From Brevundimonas sp. UBA5713 (GTDB lineage: Bacteria > Pseudomonadota > Alphaproteobacteria > Caulobacterales > Caulobacteraceae): a DNA stretch of 33,646 bases. The DNA lies in NCBI RefSeq assembly GCF_002419815.1, contig NZ_DIGV01000059.1, forward strand, positions 1 through 33,646, given 5' to 3'. Below are positions 24,575 through 32,661 of this stretch, piece by piece. Numbering within the stretch: position 1 is the stretch's first letter; each line of letters starts with the position of its first letter. The notes beneath the pieces were generated by a model. It saw only the letters and a list, made by a program, of their open reading frames with translations, did no database searches and was not told where the DNA came from. The translations under genes were made by a program, and so were the position numbers.

Positions 24575-25498
24575 ATGTTCCGCAGTACCTCCCTCCCCCG
24601 CTTCCAAGGTCTGCTGCCGTATGTGCCTTACCTCGCACTCATCGGCGGCATTCTGTCCCTGTCGCTTGGCACCTCCTTCGCCAAGACCCTGTTTCCCGTG
24701 GCGGGTCCCATGGGGACTGCCGCCTTGCGCGTAGGTCTCTCGGCCTTGATTTTGTTGGCCGTTTTTCGTCCGTGGCGTCATAGCTTCACACGCAAAGACC
24801 TGCGCGGGCTGGCGCTGTACGGCGCGGTCATGGGTCTGATGAACCTGTGCTTCTATCTCTCCTTGAACACTATTCCGCTGGGCATTGCTCTGGCGATCGA
24901 GTTCACCGGACCGCTGTCGGTAGCGCTGTTTAATGCGCGTCGCCCGCTGCATTTTGTGTGGGTTCTGATCGCCGCTGCGGGCCTCAGCCTGCTGCTGCCG
25001 ATTTCGGGCGGGGTTTCGACGCTTGATCCGGTCGGCTGCGCGTGGGCCGGTGCGGCCGCCGTGTTTTGGGCGCTGTACATTGTGTATGGCCAGCGCGTCA
25101 GCCACCTCCCCTCGGGGGCGACGGTCGCCTTGGGGATGTCGATGGCTGCCATTGTCGTGGTGCCGTTCGGCGCAGTGACCGCCGGCGCGACTTTGTTGGC
25201 ACCCGGTCTGCTGGCCATGGGTGTACTGGTGGCTCTGGCCTCCAGTGCCCTGCCCTATTCGCTGGACATGATCGCGCTGAAATCCATCCCCAAGCGCACC
25301 TTTGGCGTGGCTGTGAGTGCCGACCCCGCCGTGGGCGCTCTGGCCGGACTGCTGCTGCTGGGCGAGGCCCTGACCTTCACCCAATGGCTCGCCATTGCCG
25401 CCGTGATGACCGCTTCGGTCGGCACGGTGCTCACCACTACGCGCGAGAAAAAGAAGGAAAAGCTGGCGACGGCGGCGGTTCAAAAGGCTGCTGCCTGA
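24575..25498 (+). CDS. EamA-family inner-membrane exporter (RhtA-like)
   Basis: A 307-residue DMT-superfamily transporter with ten hydrophobic segments in two EamA repeats. The first repeat starts YVPYLALIGGILSLSLGTSF, and repeat joints include LNTIPLGIALAIEFTGPLSV and LLLPISGG. The second has AGAAAVFWALYIVYGQRVSH, ALASSALPYSLDMIALKSIP and AVSADPAVGALAGLLLLGEA. The EFTGPLSVAL and SALPYSLDMIAL motifs fit the RhtA threonine/homoserine exporter branch. The C terminus is lysine- and alanine-rich. Divergence from an Lrp-type regulator gene supports amino-acid export. A strong terminator follows at 25539. Confidence 0.82.
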   Translation: MFRSTSLPRFQGLLPYVPYLALIGGILSLSLGTSFAKTLFPVAGPMGTAALRVGLSALILLAVFRPWRHSFTRKDLRGLALYGAVMGLMNLCFYLSLNTIPLGIALAIEFTGPLSVALFNARRPLHFVWVLIAAAGLSLLLPISGGVSTLDPVGCAWAGAAAVFWALYIVYGQRVSHLPSGATVALGMSMAAIVVVPFGAVTAGATLLAPGLLAMGVLVALASSALPYSLDMIALKSIPKRTFGVAVSADPAVGALAGLLLLGEALTFTQWLAIAAVMTASVGTVLTTTREKKKEKLATAAVQKAAA

Positions 25499-25534
25499 CT
25501 CCTGCACCTTCTCCCCTCGCAAGGTCTCGCGCGT

Positions 25535-25766
25535 AAAGAAAGCCCCTGTCCACCACGGACAGGGGCTTTTGAGTTTTCGAGGGGACACACACTGAAAACT
25601 GGGCCAAGGCGTTCGGCGGACAACAGGGGTTGGGGGATTGGCCGAACGAACACTTTGGACCTGCCCTGTTCCTATGTGACGCAAACAGGGCCTAGCGAGT
25701 TACTGGGGGGAGAAGGTTGCGACCCCGGTCGACAAGGAGGGGGGAGATAAACCGGGGCCGCCTCGA
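25535..25766 (-). ncRNA. Candidate structured RNA with C-rich loops, downstream of the chemoreceptor gene
   Basis: Read on the minus strand, after the chemoreceptor stop, the 232 bases hold four perfect stems in order: CCCCGGT/ACCGGGG (25757-25751 with 25729-25723), GCCCTGTT/AACAGGGC (25691-25684 with 25670-25663), CGTTCGGC/GCCGAACG (25647-25640 with 25617-25610) and AGTTTTC/GAAAACT (25600-25594 with 25578-25572), then a strong terminator. Three of the four loops and one linker carry runs of four to six C, including CUCCCCCCUCC, able to pair with Shine-Dalgarno sequences as in other alphaproteobacterial sRNAs with C-rich loops. It could be a 3' UTR, a processed 3'-UTR sRNA or a separate gene. 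I found no similarity to RNase P, tmRNA, 6S or SRP RNA by eye. Confidence 0.35.
25539..25570. terminator. Bidirectional terminator, exporter / chemoreceptor side
   Basis: AAAGCCCCTGTC-CACCACG-GACAGGGGCTTTT. A twelve-pair hairpin with T runs in both readings, also ending the candidate RNA on the minus strand. Confidence 0.9.
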
Positions 25767-27287
25767 TCAGAACTCTGACCAGTCTTCGGCGGGGGGACCG
25801 TTGACCACTGCTCTGAGTCGAGATCTCTGGGCTTCAAGCGCGGGCGGTGGCCCGGATTGAAGGCTATGGGGGGGACGTTGGGTTTGCGGGCGGAACTGCG
25901 CCGCATTCGACACCGGCTCGGCCACGCGGCCGGTATTGAAGCGGGACACCAGCGCTGCCAGCTGTCGGGTTTCGTTTTGCAGGCCCGCCGCCGCGGCCGT
26001 GGTTTGCTCCACCATGGCGGCGTTTTGCTGGGTGACCTGATCCATCTGGTTCACAGCAGCATTCACCTGCCCCAGACCGGTGGCCTGTTCCTGCGCCGAT
26101 GAGGCGATCTCTGCGGCCAGCGCATCCATCTCGGCCACCTTGGCGGCAATGGTCTCCAGCGCACGGCCGGATTCACCCACCAGCTTCACGCCCTCGGCCA
26201 CCTCCTGTGCAGAGGCCGAGATCAGGGCCTTGATCTCCTTGGCCGCCTCGGCAGATCGCTGGGCCAGGGTGCGGACTTCGGAAGCCACCACCGCAAAGCC
26301 GCGACCGCTCTCGCCTGCCCGCGCCGCTTCCACGCCCGCATTCAGGGCCAACAGATTGGTCTGGAAGGCGATCTCGTCGATTACGCCGATAATGTCACCG
26401 ATCTCGGCGGAACGGCGCGAAATACCGTCCATGGCCGTGACCGCCTTTTGCATCACCTCGCCCGAGCGTTCGGTCTCCGTGCGGGCCGCAATCGCGGCTG
26501 TCGAGGCCTGACGCGCGCCTTCGGCGCTGCGCTGCACGGTGGCGGTGATCTCGTCCAGAGCCGCTGCCGTCTCTTCCAGACTGGCGGCCTGTTGTTCGGT
26601 ACGGCGCGACAGATCGTCTGCCGAGTTGGAAATCTCTTCAGAGCCGGTCTTCAGCACCGACACCGCATCCAGCACCTGATCCAGTGCGCTGCGCAGGCTG
26701 GCAGTGGCACCGTTAAAGTCGTCCTTCACCCGTTGGTGTGCGCCTTCCATCTGCGCATCGATGGCCGCACGCAGGTCACCGCTGGACAATTTCGACAGGT
26801 TCTCTGCCAGCACTTCGACTAGACGGTTCTGGGCGGCTTCGGCGGCCTGACGCTCCGCCTCGGCCTTGCGGGCGGCCTGTTCGGCCTCGGTGATATTGAT
26901 GGCCAGTTTGACCACCTTCACCGCGCGTCCCGTGTCATCCAGCACCGGATTATAGCTGGCCTCCAGCCACACTTCGCGCTGCCCCTTGGCCATGCGGCGG
27001 AACTTCTTGGCGACAAAGCGCCCTTCGTTCAGCTCGCGCCAGAAGGCGGCATATTCCGCGCTCGCGGCTTCGGCCGGGTCCATAAACATGCGGTGATGCT
27101 GGCCGCGGATTTCGTCCAGCGTATAGCCCATCGTTTTGAGCAAATTATCGTTGGCATCGATGATGGTGCCATCCAACTCGAATTCGATCACAGCCTGCGA
27201 ACGGCCAATGGCGGCCATGCGCCGTTCGAGTTCTTCGAGACGGGCCGTGTCGATCGACGAGGGGCGGTTCTTTCTGAACATAGGCAT
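25767..27287 (-). CDS. Soluble PAS-containing methyl-accepting chemotaxis protein
   Basis: A 506-residue chemoreceptor without transmembrane segments. A PAS domain (about residues 30-135: AVIEFELDGTIIDANDNLLK, MGYTLDEIRGQHHRMFMDP, VKLAINITEAEQ) is followed by a HAMP-like linker (residues 150-200) and the signalling hairpin, whose tip reads IDEIAFQTNLLALNAGVEAA and RAGESGRGFAVVASEVRTLA. The adaptation helices flank it, with Glu/Gln-rich repeats. The C terminus, after a flexible Pro/Gln tail, ends EDWSEF, resembling the CheR/CheB-docking pentapeptide (NWETF type). Such receptors sense internal redox or ligand cues through the PAS. The start is ATG 27287 (or 27281). It is divergent from fliI. 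Confidence 0.9.
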   Translation of the reverse strand: MPMFRKNRPSSIDTARLEELERRMAAIGRSQAVIEFELDGTIIDANDNLLKTMGYTLDEIRGQHHRMFMDPAEAASAEYAAFWRELNEGRFVAKKFRRMAKGQREVWLEASYNPVLDDTGRAVKVVKLAINITEAEQAARKAEAERQAAEAAQNRLVEVLAENLSKLSSGDLRAAIDAQMEGAHQRVKDDFNGATASLRSALDQVLDAVSVLKTGSEEISNSADDLSRRTEQQAASLEETAAALDEITATVQRSAEGARQASTAAIAARTETERSGEVMQKAVTAMDGISRRSAEIGDIIGVIDEIAFQTNLLALNAGVEAARAGESGRGFAVVASEVRTLAQRSAEAAKEIKALISASAQEVAEGVKLVGESGRALETIAAKVAEMDALAAEIASSAQEQATGLGQVNAAVNQMDQVTQQNAAMVEQTTAAAAGLQNETRQLAALVSRFNTGRVAEPVSNAAQFRPQTQRPPHSLQSGPPPALEAQRSRLRAVVNGPPAEDWSEF

Positions 27288-27481
27288 TTTTCCGTGGATC
27301 AGGCCGACGGGAGTCTGGCCGAATGTCCCTACAACCTGCGCGGAAAACCCTGTTTTTGTGTAATAACAGCGTTACGCACAAAACCTATGCTCAAAGCTTT
27401 ACCCCTCATTAACCATAATCACGGCACAGCAAGCTTAACCGTCCGCGCCATAAGGATTTTTGGCTTTTAGGATCCTCCGCC
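27288..27481. promoter_or_regulatory. Divergent chemoreceptor / fliI promoter region with CtrA-like sites
   Basis: TTAACCAT at 27409-27416, matching the CtrA half-site form, and TTAACC at 27435-27440, both upstream of fliI. In Caulobacter, fliI is a CtrA-dependent early flagellar operon (established). The TTAA-N7-TTAA full box is not present, so the assignment is tentative. Confidence 0.4.
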
Positions 27482-28825
27482 TTGCGCCAGCTCATTGCCG
27501 CCGCCGAAGCGATCGACCCTGTGGTCGTCACCGGTAAGGTGGCGGGCGTTAGCGGTTTGCTGATCGAAAGCCGGGGCGGACTTTCGCGTCTCGCAGTCGG
27601 GGCCCGCGCCGAAATCAGCCGCCGAGGCCTGCCGCCCCTTGCCGCCGAAGTGGTCGGCTTTCGCGACGCCAAGGCCCTGCTGATGCCCTATGGTCCGGTG
27701 GAAGGCATTACGCCGGGTGCCGACATCCGCGTGCTGGACACCGCCGCCTCCGTCAGCCCGACCACGGGCTGGCTGGGCCGCATCATCGATGCCTTTGGCG
27801 ACCCGATCGACAGCAAGGGCCCCCTACCCCAAGGCCTGCACCCCTATACGCTCAAGGCCTCGCCGCCTCCGGCCCACTCGCGCGACCGCGTGGGCGAGCG
27901 CCTCGACCTTGGCGTGCGTTCGATGGACGTTTTTACCACCACCTGCCGTGGCCAGCGTCTGGGCATTTTTGCTGGCTCGGGCGTGGGCAAGTCGGTGCTG
28001 CTGTCCATGCTGGCGCGTCAGGCCACCTGTGATGTGGTCGTGGTCGGCCTGATTGGTGAACGGGGCCGCGAAGTCCGCGAGTTCATCGAGGAGACGCTGG
28101 GCGAAGAGGGCCTGCGCCGCGCCGTCGTCGTGGTCGCCACCTCTGACGAGCCTGCGCTGAAACGCCGACAAGCCGCCTATATGACCATGGCCGTGGCCGA
28201 GTTCTTCCGCGATCAGGGTCTTGAGGTCCTGTGCCTGATGGATTCTGTGACCCGTTTCGCCATGGCCCAACGCGAGATTGGTCTGGCCGCAGGCGAGCCC
28301 CCGACGACCAAGGGTTACACCCCCACCGTCTTCACCGAACTGCCCAAGCTGTTGGAACGCGCCGGCCCCGGCCCGCGCCTGCCCGATGGTCGCCAAGCGG
28401 GTCCCATCACCGCCCTGTTCACCGTACTGGTTGACGGCGGCGACCATGATGAACCCATTGCCGATGCCGTGCGCGGTATTCTGGATGGCCACATCGTCAT
28501 GGACCGCAAGATCGCCGTGCGCGGGCGTTTCCCCGCCATTGATGTGCTGAAGTCCGTCAGCCGGACCATGCCCGAATGTCAGGACATGCGCGAACGCGAG
28601 ATCAACCGCCGCGCCCGCCAGTGCCTGTCGGCCTATTCGAACATGGAAGAGCTGATCAAGATCGGGGCCTATCGCAGCGGGGCCGACCCCATCGTTGACC
28701 GCGCCATCGCCCTGAACCCGATGCTGGAAGACTTCCTGCGTCAGGACAAGGAAGACGTGACCCGTCTGGCCGACAGTTTCGACAGACTTGAATCCATCCT
28801 CAACATGGGCATGCTAGAAGCTTGA
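27482..28825 (+). CDS. fliI: Flagellar export ATPase FliI
   Basis: A 447-residue F1-beta-like ATPase that drives export of flagellar axial proteins. Walker A is AGSGVGKS (residues 164-171) in GIFAGSGVGKSVLLSMLARQ. Other motifs are VVVGLIGERGREVREFIEET, VLCLMDSVTRFAMAQREIGL, GEPPTTKGYTPTVFTELPKL, FTVLVDGGDHDEPIADAVRG and DGHIVMDRKIAVRGRFPAID, all close to family consensus. The C-terminal helical part ends NMGMLEA. The start is TTG at 27482 (MRQLIAAAEA), 13 bases after AGGA; no ATG fits in frame nearby. fliJ follows 13 bases after the stop. Confidence 0.95.
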   Translation: MRQLIAAAEAIDPVVVTGKVAGVSGLLIESRGGLSRLAVGARAEISRRGLPPLAAEVVGFRDAKALLMPYGPVEGITPGADIRVLDTAASVSPTTGWLGRIIDAFGDPIDSKGPLPQGLHPYTLKASPPPAHSRDRVGERLDLGVRSMDVFTTTCRGQRLGIFAGSGVGKSVLLSMLARQATCDVVVVGLIGERGREVREFIEETLGEEGLRRAVVVVATSDEPALKRRQAAYMTMAVAEFFRDQGLEVLCLMDSVTRFAMAQREIGLAAGEPPTTKGYTPTVFTELPKLLERAGPGPRLPDGRQAGPITALFTVLVDGGDHDEPIADAVRGILDGHIVMDRKIAVRGRFPAIDVLKSVSRTMPECQDMREREINRRARQCLSAYSNMEELIKIGAYRSGADPIVDRAIALNPMLEDFLRQDKEDVTRLADSFDRLESILNMGMLEA

Positions 28826-28838
28826 CCGGAGACGCCGC

Positions 28839-29252
28839 ATGACCGCGTGGGCTCAATCCCTGATCCGCCTCACCAATTATGAGGTCGAGACCCTGCAAAA
28901 GCGCATGGCCGAGATCGCCGCGCGCCGTGCCGATGCAGAGCTGAAACTGGTCATGCTGGACGCCGAGGCCGAGGGCGAAAAGGCGCAGGCCAGCGCCGAT
29001 CCCCAACATGCCAGCCTGCTGCGCGCCTATCTGAACGGCTGGAAACTGCGCCGCGCCGAGGCCGAAGGCATGGTCGCCGCCCTGCAACGCGAGGAAGAAG
29101 GGGCGCGTGACGCTCTGACCGCCGCGTTTGAAGAACTGAAAAAGTTCGAGCACGTCGCCGAGGTCGCCAAGATCAACGCTCGTATCGCCGCCAACAAGCG
29201 CGAGTCGGCCAGCTTTGACGAAATGGGCCTGCGCCGCCGCAGCGGACACTGA
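28839..29252 (+). CDS. fliJ: Flagellar export chaperone/stalk FliJ
   Basis: A 137-residue coiled-coil protein that forms the central stalk of the FliI ring and escorts export chaperones. It is almost entirely helical and charged (LQKRMAEIAARRADAELKLV, AAFEELKKFEHVAEVAKINA), with the usual family length. GGAG is eight bases upstream of the ATG. Position immediately after fliI is the standard operon arrangement. Identification relies on this position plus the coiled-coil pattern, since FliJ is poorly conserved. Confidence 0.85.
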   Translation: MTAWAQSLIRLTNYEVETLQKRMAEIAARRADAELKLVMLDAEAEGEKAQASADPQHASLLRAYLNGWKLRRAEAEGMVAALQREEEGARDALTAAFEELKKFEHVAEVAKINARIAANKRESASFDEMGLRRRSGH

Positions 29253-29257
29253 TCCGC

Positions 29258-30370
29258 TTGCTGCCGTCGCGCCGTCAACTGTGTCTGGGCTTAACGGCGG
29301 CGACGACTTCGCCGTTGCTCGGTGGCTGTTTCCCGTTTGACGAAGGCCCCGATCCGGTCGGCCCCATCGCCCCCCTGAAATCACAGGTGCCCTACCCCGT
29401 CGGCACCTGCGCCATGAGCGGCCAGTTGGATGATCCGGACTGGGCGCGTCTGGCCCAGACCCATTTCAACCAGATCACGCCCGAGTGGGAGATGAAGATG
29501 GAATACATCCTCACTTCGCGGGCCAGTCATGGCGACGGCTATCGCTTTGACGCGTCCGACCGGATTGTGGACTGGGCCGCGCGCCACGGCATGGGCCTGC
29601 ATGCCACCACCCTGATCTGGTACTCCCAAGGCGAAGAGGCGTTCCGCGGCCTGTCCCCCGCCGACTATCGCCAGCAGTTCGACACCTATATCGCTACCGT
29701 CGCGGCCCGCTATGCCGGACGGGTGCGCGGCTGGGATGTGGTCAACGAGGCCGTGGCCGAAAACGGCGAGGGCCTGCGCCAGCACCACTGGGGGCAAAAC
29801 CTGGGCGAGATCGACCACATGGTCCGCGCCTTTGAACAGGCCAAGCTGGCAGACCCCGACGCCGTCCTGTTCATCAACGACTACAATCTTGAAAATAACC
29901 CCAAGAAGGGCGCGACCTTCCTCAATCTGGTCGAGCGCCTGCTGAAGGCCGGAGCGCCCATCGGCGGCATCGGCACCCAAAGCCACCTCGATATTGAAAT
30001 CCCCGAAGGCCAGATCACCCGCTTCATTCAGCAAGCGGCACAGTTCGGCCTGCCCCTGCATGTGTCCGAATTGGATGCCTCAAGACGACGCGGTGATGGC
30101 ACCCCAGACGTCAGAACTGTTTCATATCGGATCAGGCAACAGATTGAACGCGTTAAGGAATTAAGCTTTGCTTTCCATTCCTTACCCGAAGAACAGCGAT
30201 ACTCCTTAACGCTTTGGGGCGTGCGGGACACCGACTCATGGCTCCGTCGCGGTCGCTATGACGATGGCAAGGACAGTCCGCTGGCTTTTGACGCCAATGG
30301 TCACCCCACCGCTATCGCCCGCGCTCTTGGCGACGGCTGGCGTCAGGACACCAGTTCGGCCACCAGCTGA
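29258..30370 (+). CDS. GH10 endo-1,4-beta-xylanase, lipoprotein
   Basis: A 370-residue glycoside hydrolase family 10 enzyme that cuts xylan. Acid/base Glu164 lies in WDVVNEAV and nucleophile Glu271 in HVSELD. NQITPEWEMK, HATTLIWYSQ, FINDYNLENN and GIGTQSHLDI are family motifs. The signal carries a lipobox LLGGC (Cys24), so the enzyme is probably anchored in the outer membrane. The start is TTG 29258, five bases after the fliJ stop, so it is likely cotranscribed with fliIJ. The stretch 30075-30225 is richer in A/T and uses rarer codons (TCA, AGA, TTA) than its surroundings. The last 28 bases overlap the convergent truncated oxygenase gene. Confidence 0.9.
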   Translation: MLPSRRQLCLGLTAATTSPLLGGCFPFDEGPDPVGPIAPLKSQVPYPVGTCAMSGQLDDPDWARLAQTHFNQITPEWEMKMEYILTSRASHGDGYRFDASDRIVDWAARHGMGLHATTLIWYSQGEEAFRGLSPADYRQQFDTYIATVAARYAGRVRGWDVVNEAVAENGEGLRQHHWGQNLGEIDHMVRAFEQAKLADPDAVLFINDYNLENNPKKGATFLNLVERLLKAGAPIGGIGTQSHLDIEIPEGQITRFIQQAAQFGLPLHVSELDASRRRGDGTPDVRTVSYRIRQQIERVKELSFAFHSLPEEQRYSLTLWGVRDTDSWLRRGRYDDGKDSPLAFDANGHPTAIARALGDGWRQDTSSATS

Positions 30371-30918
30371 GCCATGATCTGACCGGCTGGCAGAGCCTTG
30401 GCGCGCCCCGCGCCTGTGCCGGACCATTGCGCGCCATAGTGCCCGTCGCCCGCCGCCTTGGCCGCTGCATTCAGCGCCTTGCCCTGATCATAGGCGACCG
30501 GATAGTCGGGCACATCCGCCGGATCGACACCTTCGGTCAGGGCGGTGAACCCGTTGGTCAGGCAGCGTGCAGGCCGACCGGAAATGACGCGGGTCATCAC
30601 CGTCTGGCCGCCCGCAGCCAACCGCGCGCGATAGGCGGTATCGGCGGCGCTTTCATCGGCCTCTGTGGCTTCATCGCGCTGTGGCTCGGAATGGCAGAAC
30701 AGATTGGCGTGCAGCGGCCCGTCGCACAGCGCGCGGAACTCAGCCATGGCCAGTTCGGCGGCCTGCGGCGTAGACGCTCCCAGCCCCAGCGCGCAAAGGC
30801 CTCCGGCCCGCGTGACCGCCGCGGCCATGGCCGGCGTGGAAACACCCGCCACCGGGGCCTGAAACACCGGATAGGTCAGCCCTATCAGGTTTGAGAGGCT
30901 TGTCTGCACCACGTCCAT
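30343..30918 (-). pseudogene. Nitronate monooxygenase with internal deletion
   Basis: Open over 191 residues, but it joins the two ends of a nitronate monooxygenase (2-nitropropane dioxygenase family, usually 310-350 residues). The N-terminal part is the FMN-barrel start (YPVFQAPVAGVSTPAMAAAV, AGGLCALGLGAST, ANLFCHSEP). The C-terminal part is DESAADTAYRARL, VMTRVISGRPARCLTNGFTA and AYDQGKALNAAAKAAGD. The central 150 or so residues, with most of the barrel, the FMN phosphate site and the catalytic His region, are missing. The junction lies near residues 77-91 (around 30646-30690), within frame. Loss of activity is expected; a domain-minimal protein is less likely. Its 3' end runs 28 bp into the xylanase gene. 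Confidence 0.7.
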
Positions 30919-30986
30919 CTCCCTACGACGACGTTCTAGCGTCCGACTATGACGGAACAGGCCCTGTCCCAATAGGTTAGCTATAT

Positions 30987-31901
30987 ATGGCCCCTACACC
31001 CCTGACAGAGCCGATCCAGCGTCGAATAGACCAAGCTGCTGCCGACTATATGCAGCCCGAAGACATGCCGCGCTTCGACTTTACCCAGCCCGTCGGAGAG
31101 GCGGCCCTGATCGCCCACGACAGCATCTCGTGGCAGGTTTTCAAAAACCCGATCAGCCTGTTCATCGGCGGGGTCACCGCCGTTATCCTCGAACTGGTCG
31201 AGGCGCGGGTGCGGGCGGGCGTGTGGGACCACACCAGCTTCCGTACCGATCCCGTCCCGCGCCTGAAGCGTACGGGGCTGGCGGCCATGGTGACCGTCTA
31301 CGCCCCCGCCTCCAAGGCCGAGGCTATGATCGCCGGCATCCGCCGCCGCCACAGCCGCGTAACCGGACTGGCCGACGATGGCCGCCCCTACCACGCCAAT
31401 GACATCGAGCTGCTGGACTGGGTCCAGGCTACGGCGGGCTATGGCTTTACCGAAGCCTTCCACCGTTTCGTGCGTCCGCTCAGCGCTCTTGAGCGCGACA
31501 ACGCCTGGGCCGGAGCCTATCCGACCGCCATCCTCTATGGCGCAGTCGGCGCACCGCAGTCCGAGCGGGAATGGCAGGCACAGCTGGCCGCCATGACGCC
31601 CAGGCTGACGCCCTCGCCCATTGTGTTCGAGTTTCTGGACATCATGCGCAAGGCAAAAGCCTTTCCGGCCTATGCCCGCCCTGTCCAGCATCTGCTGATC
31701 CGCGCCGCCATCGATCTGGTGCCGCCGCAGGTTGCCGACATTGTAGGGCTGAAACCCTCGGACGGTCTGGCCGCTTGGCAGGTGCCGCTGGTCAAGGCGC
31801 TGGCGCGCGGGGCCGAGCGCATCCCGCTGCGCCAGTCGCCCGCCGCCCAGTCCTGCGTGCGTCTGGGCCTGCCGGCCGACTATCTGTACCGCCGCCGCTA
31901 G
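30987..31901 (+). CDS. Oxygenase MpaB family (DUF2236) protein
   Basis: A 304-residue protein of the DUF2236 / MpaB family, which includes latex-clearing protein-like heme oxygenases. Family features are SLFIGGVTAVILELVEARVR, GVWDHTSFRTDPVPRLKRTG, HSRVTGLADDGRPYHANDIE, LLDWVQATAGYGFTEAFHRF and a late AWQVPLVKALARGAERIPLR. His residues at HTSF and HAND could serve as heme ligands. The start is ATG 30987. Length is usual. A terminator is shared with ctrA. The substrate is unknown; the family includes proteins from fungal and bacterial secondary metabolism. Confidence 0.82.
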   Translation: MAPTPLTEPIQRRIDQAAADYMQPEDMPRFDFTQPVGEAALIAHDSISWQVFKNPISLFIGGVTAVILELVEARVRAGVWDHTSFRTDPVPRLKRTGLAAMVTVYAPASKAEAMIAGIRRRHSRVTGLADDGRPYHANDIELLDWVQATAGYGFTEAFHRFVRPLSALERDNAWAGAYPTAILYGAVGAPQSEREWQAQLAAMTPRLTPSPIVFEFLDIMRKAKAFPAYARPVQHLLIRAAIDLVPPQVADIVGLKPSDGLAAWQVPLVKALARGAERIPLRQSPAAQSCVRLGLPADYLYRRR

Positions 31902-31910
31902 GCCCAACGA

Positions 31911-31940
31911 AAAACGCCCGCTGTTTCCAGCGGGCGTTTT
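31911..31940. terminator. Bidirectional terminator, MpaB-family gene / ctrA
   Basis: AAAACGCCCGCTG-TTTC-CAGCGGGCGTTTT between the convergent genes, with A and T runs on both sides. Confidence 0.93.
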
Positions 31941-31959
31941 CAAATCGGTTACGGACGAC

Positions 31960-32661
31960 TTAGGCGGCGATGATCTGGCCGACTTCCGACGGGTCGCGCA
32001 GCACATAGCCACGGCCCCAGACGGTTTCGATGTAGTGTTTGCCACCGGCAGCGGTCGCCAGCTTCTTGCGCAGCTTGCAGATGAAGACGTCGATGATCTT
32101 CAGTTCCGGCTCGTCCATGCCACCGTACAGGTGGTTCAGGAACATTTCCTTGGTCAGGGTCGTGCCCTTGCGCAGGGAAAGCAGCTCCAGCATCTGGTAT
32201 TCCTTGCCGGTCAGATGCACGCGGTGGCCGTTCACTTCGACGGTCTTGGCGTCGAGGTTCACAGCGATCTCGCCGGTGTGGATGATGGCTTGTGCGTGAC
32301 CCTTGGAGCGGCGCACCACAGCGTGGGTGCGGGCGATCAGCTCATCCTTGTGGAACGGCTTGGTCAGATAGTCGTCGGCACCGCCGCCGAAGGTCTTGAC
32401 CTTGGTTTCAATCTCGTGGCTGCCCGAGAGGATCATGACCGGCGTATTGACCTTGCCGTTGCGCAGCTGGCGCAGAACCTCAAGGCCGCTCATGTCCGGC
32501 AAGTTGAGATCAAGCAGGATCAGATCGTAGTCATAGATCTTGCCCAGATCGATGCCTTCTTCACCCAGATCGGTGGTGTAAACGTTGAAGCCTTCCGACT
32601 TCAGCATCAGCTCAATGCTTTGAGCCGTGGCGTGATCATCTTCAATCAACAGGACGCGCAT
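31960..32661 (-). CDS. ctrA: Cell-cycle transcriptional regulator CtrA
   Basis: A 233-residue OmpR-type response regulator, the master regulator of the Caulobacter-type cell cycle. Receiver: acidic pocket Glu7-Asp8-Asp9, phospho-acceptor Asp51 in YDLILLDLNLPDMSG, Lys in YLTKPFHKDE. DNA-binding domain: VHLTGKEYQMLELLSLRKGT, MFLNHLYGGMDEPELKIIDV, FICKLRKKLATAAGGKHYIE and TVWGRGYVLRDP. The C terminus ends IIAA; a terminal Ala-Ala is required for ClpXP degradation of CtrA in Caulobacter (established). The match to Caulobacter CtrA is very close. Regulated genes there include flagellar operons, ftsZ, ccrM and, in Rhodobacterales, the GTA cluster. A DnaA-like/DUF6456 gene pair is divergent from it. 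Confidence 0.97.
   Translation of the reverse strand: MRVLLIEDDHATAQSIELMLKSEGFNVYTTDLGEEGIDLGKIYDYDLILLDLNLPDMSGLEVLRQLRNGKVNTPVMILSGSHEIETKVKTFGGGADDYLTKPFHKDELIARTHAVVRRSKGHAQAIIHTGEIAVNLDAKTVEVNGHRVHLTGKEYQMLELLSLRKGTTLTKEMFLNHLYGGMDEPELKIIDVFICKLRKKLATAAGGKHYIETVWGRGYVLRDPSEVGQIIAA

Noticed and set aside
25610..25757. RNase P RNA, tmRNA, 6S RNA or SRP RNA
   Set aside because: None of their conserved cores (for example GAGGAAAGUCC of RNase P or the GGAAGCAGCC of SRP) is present on either strand.
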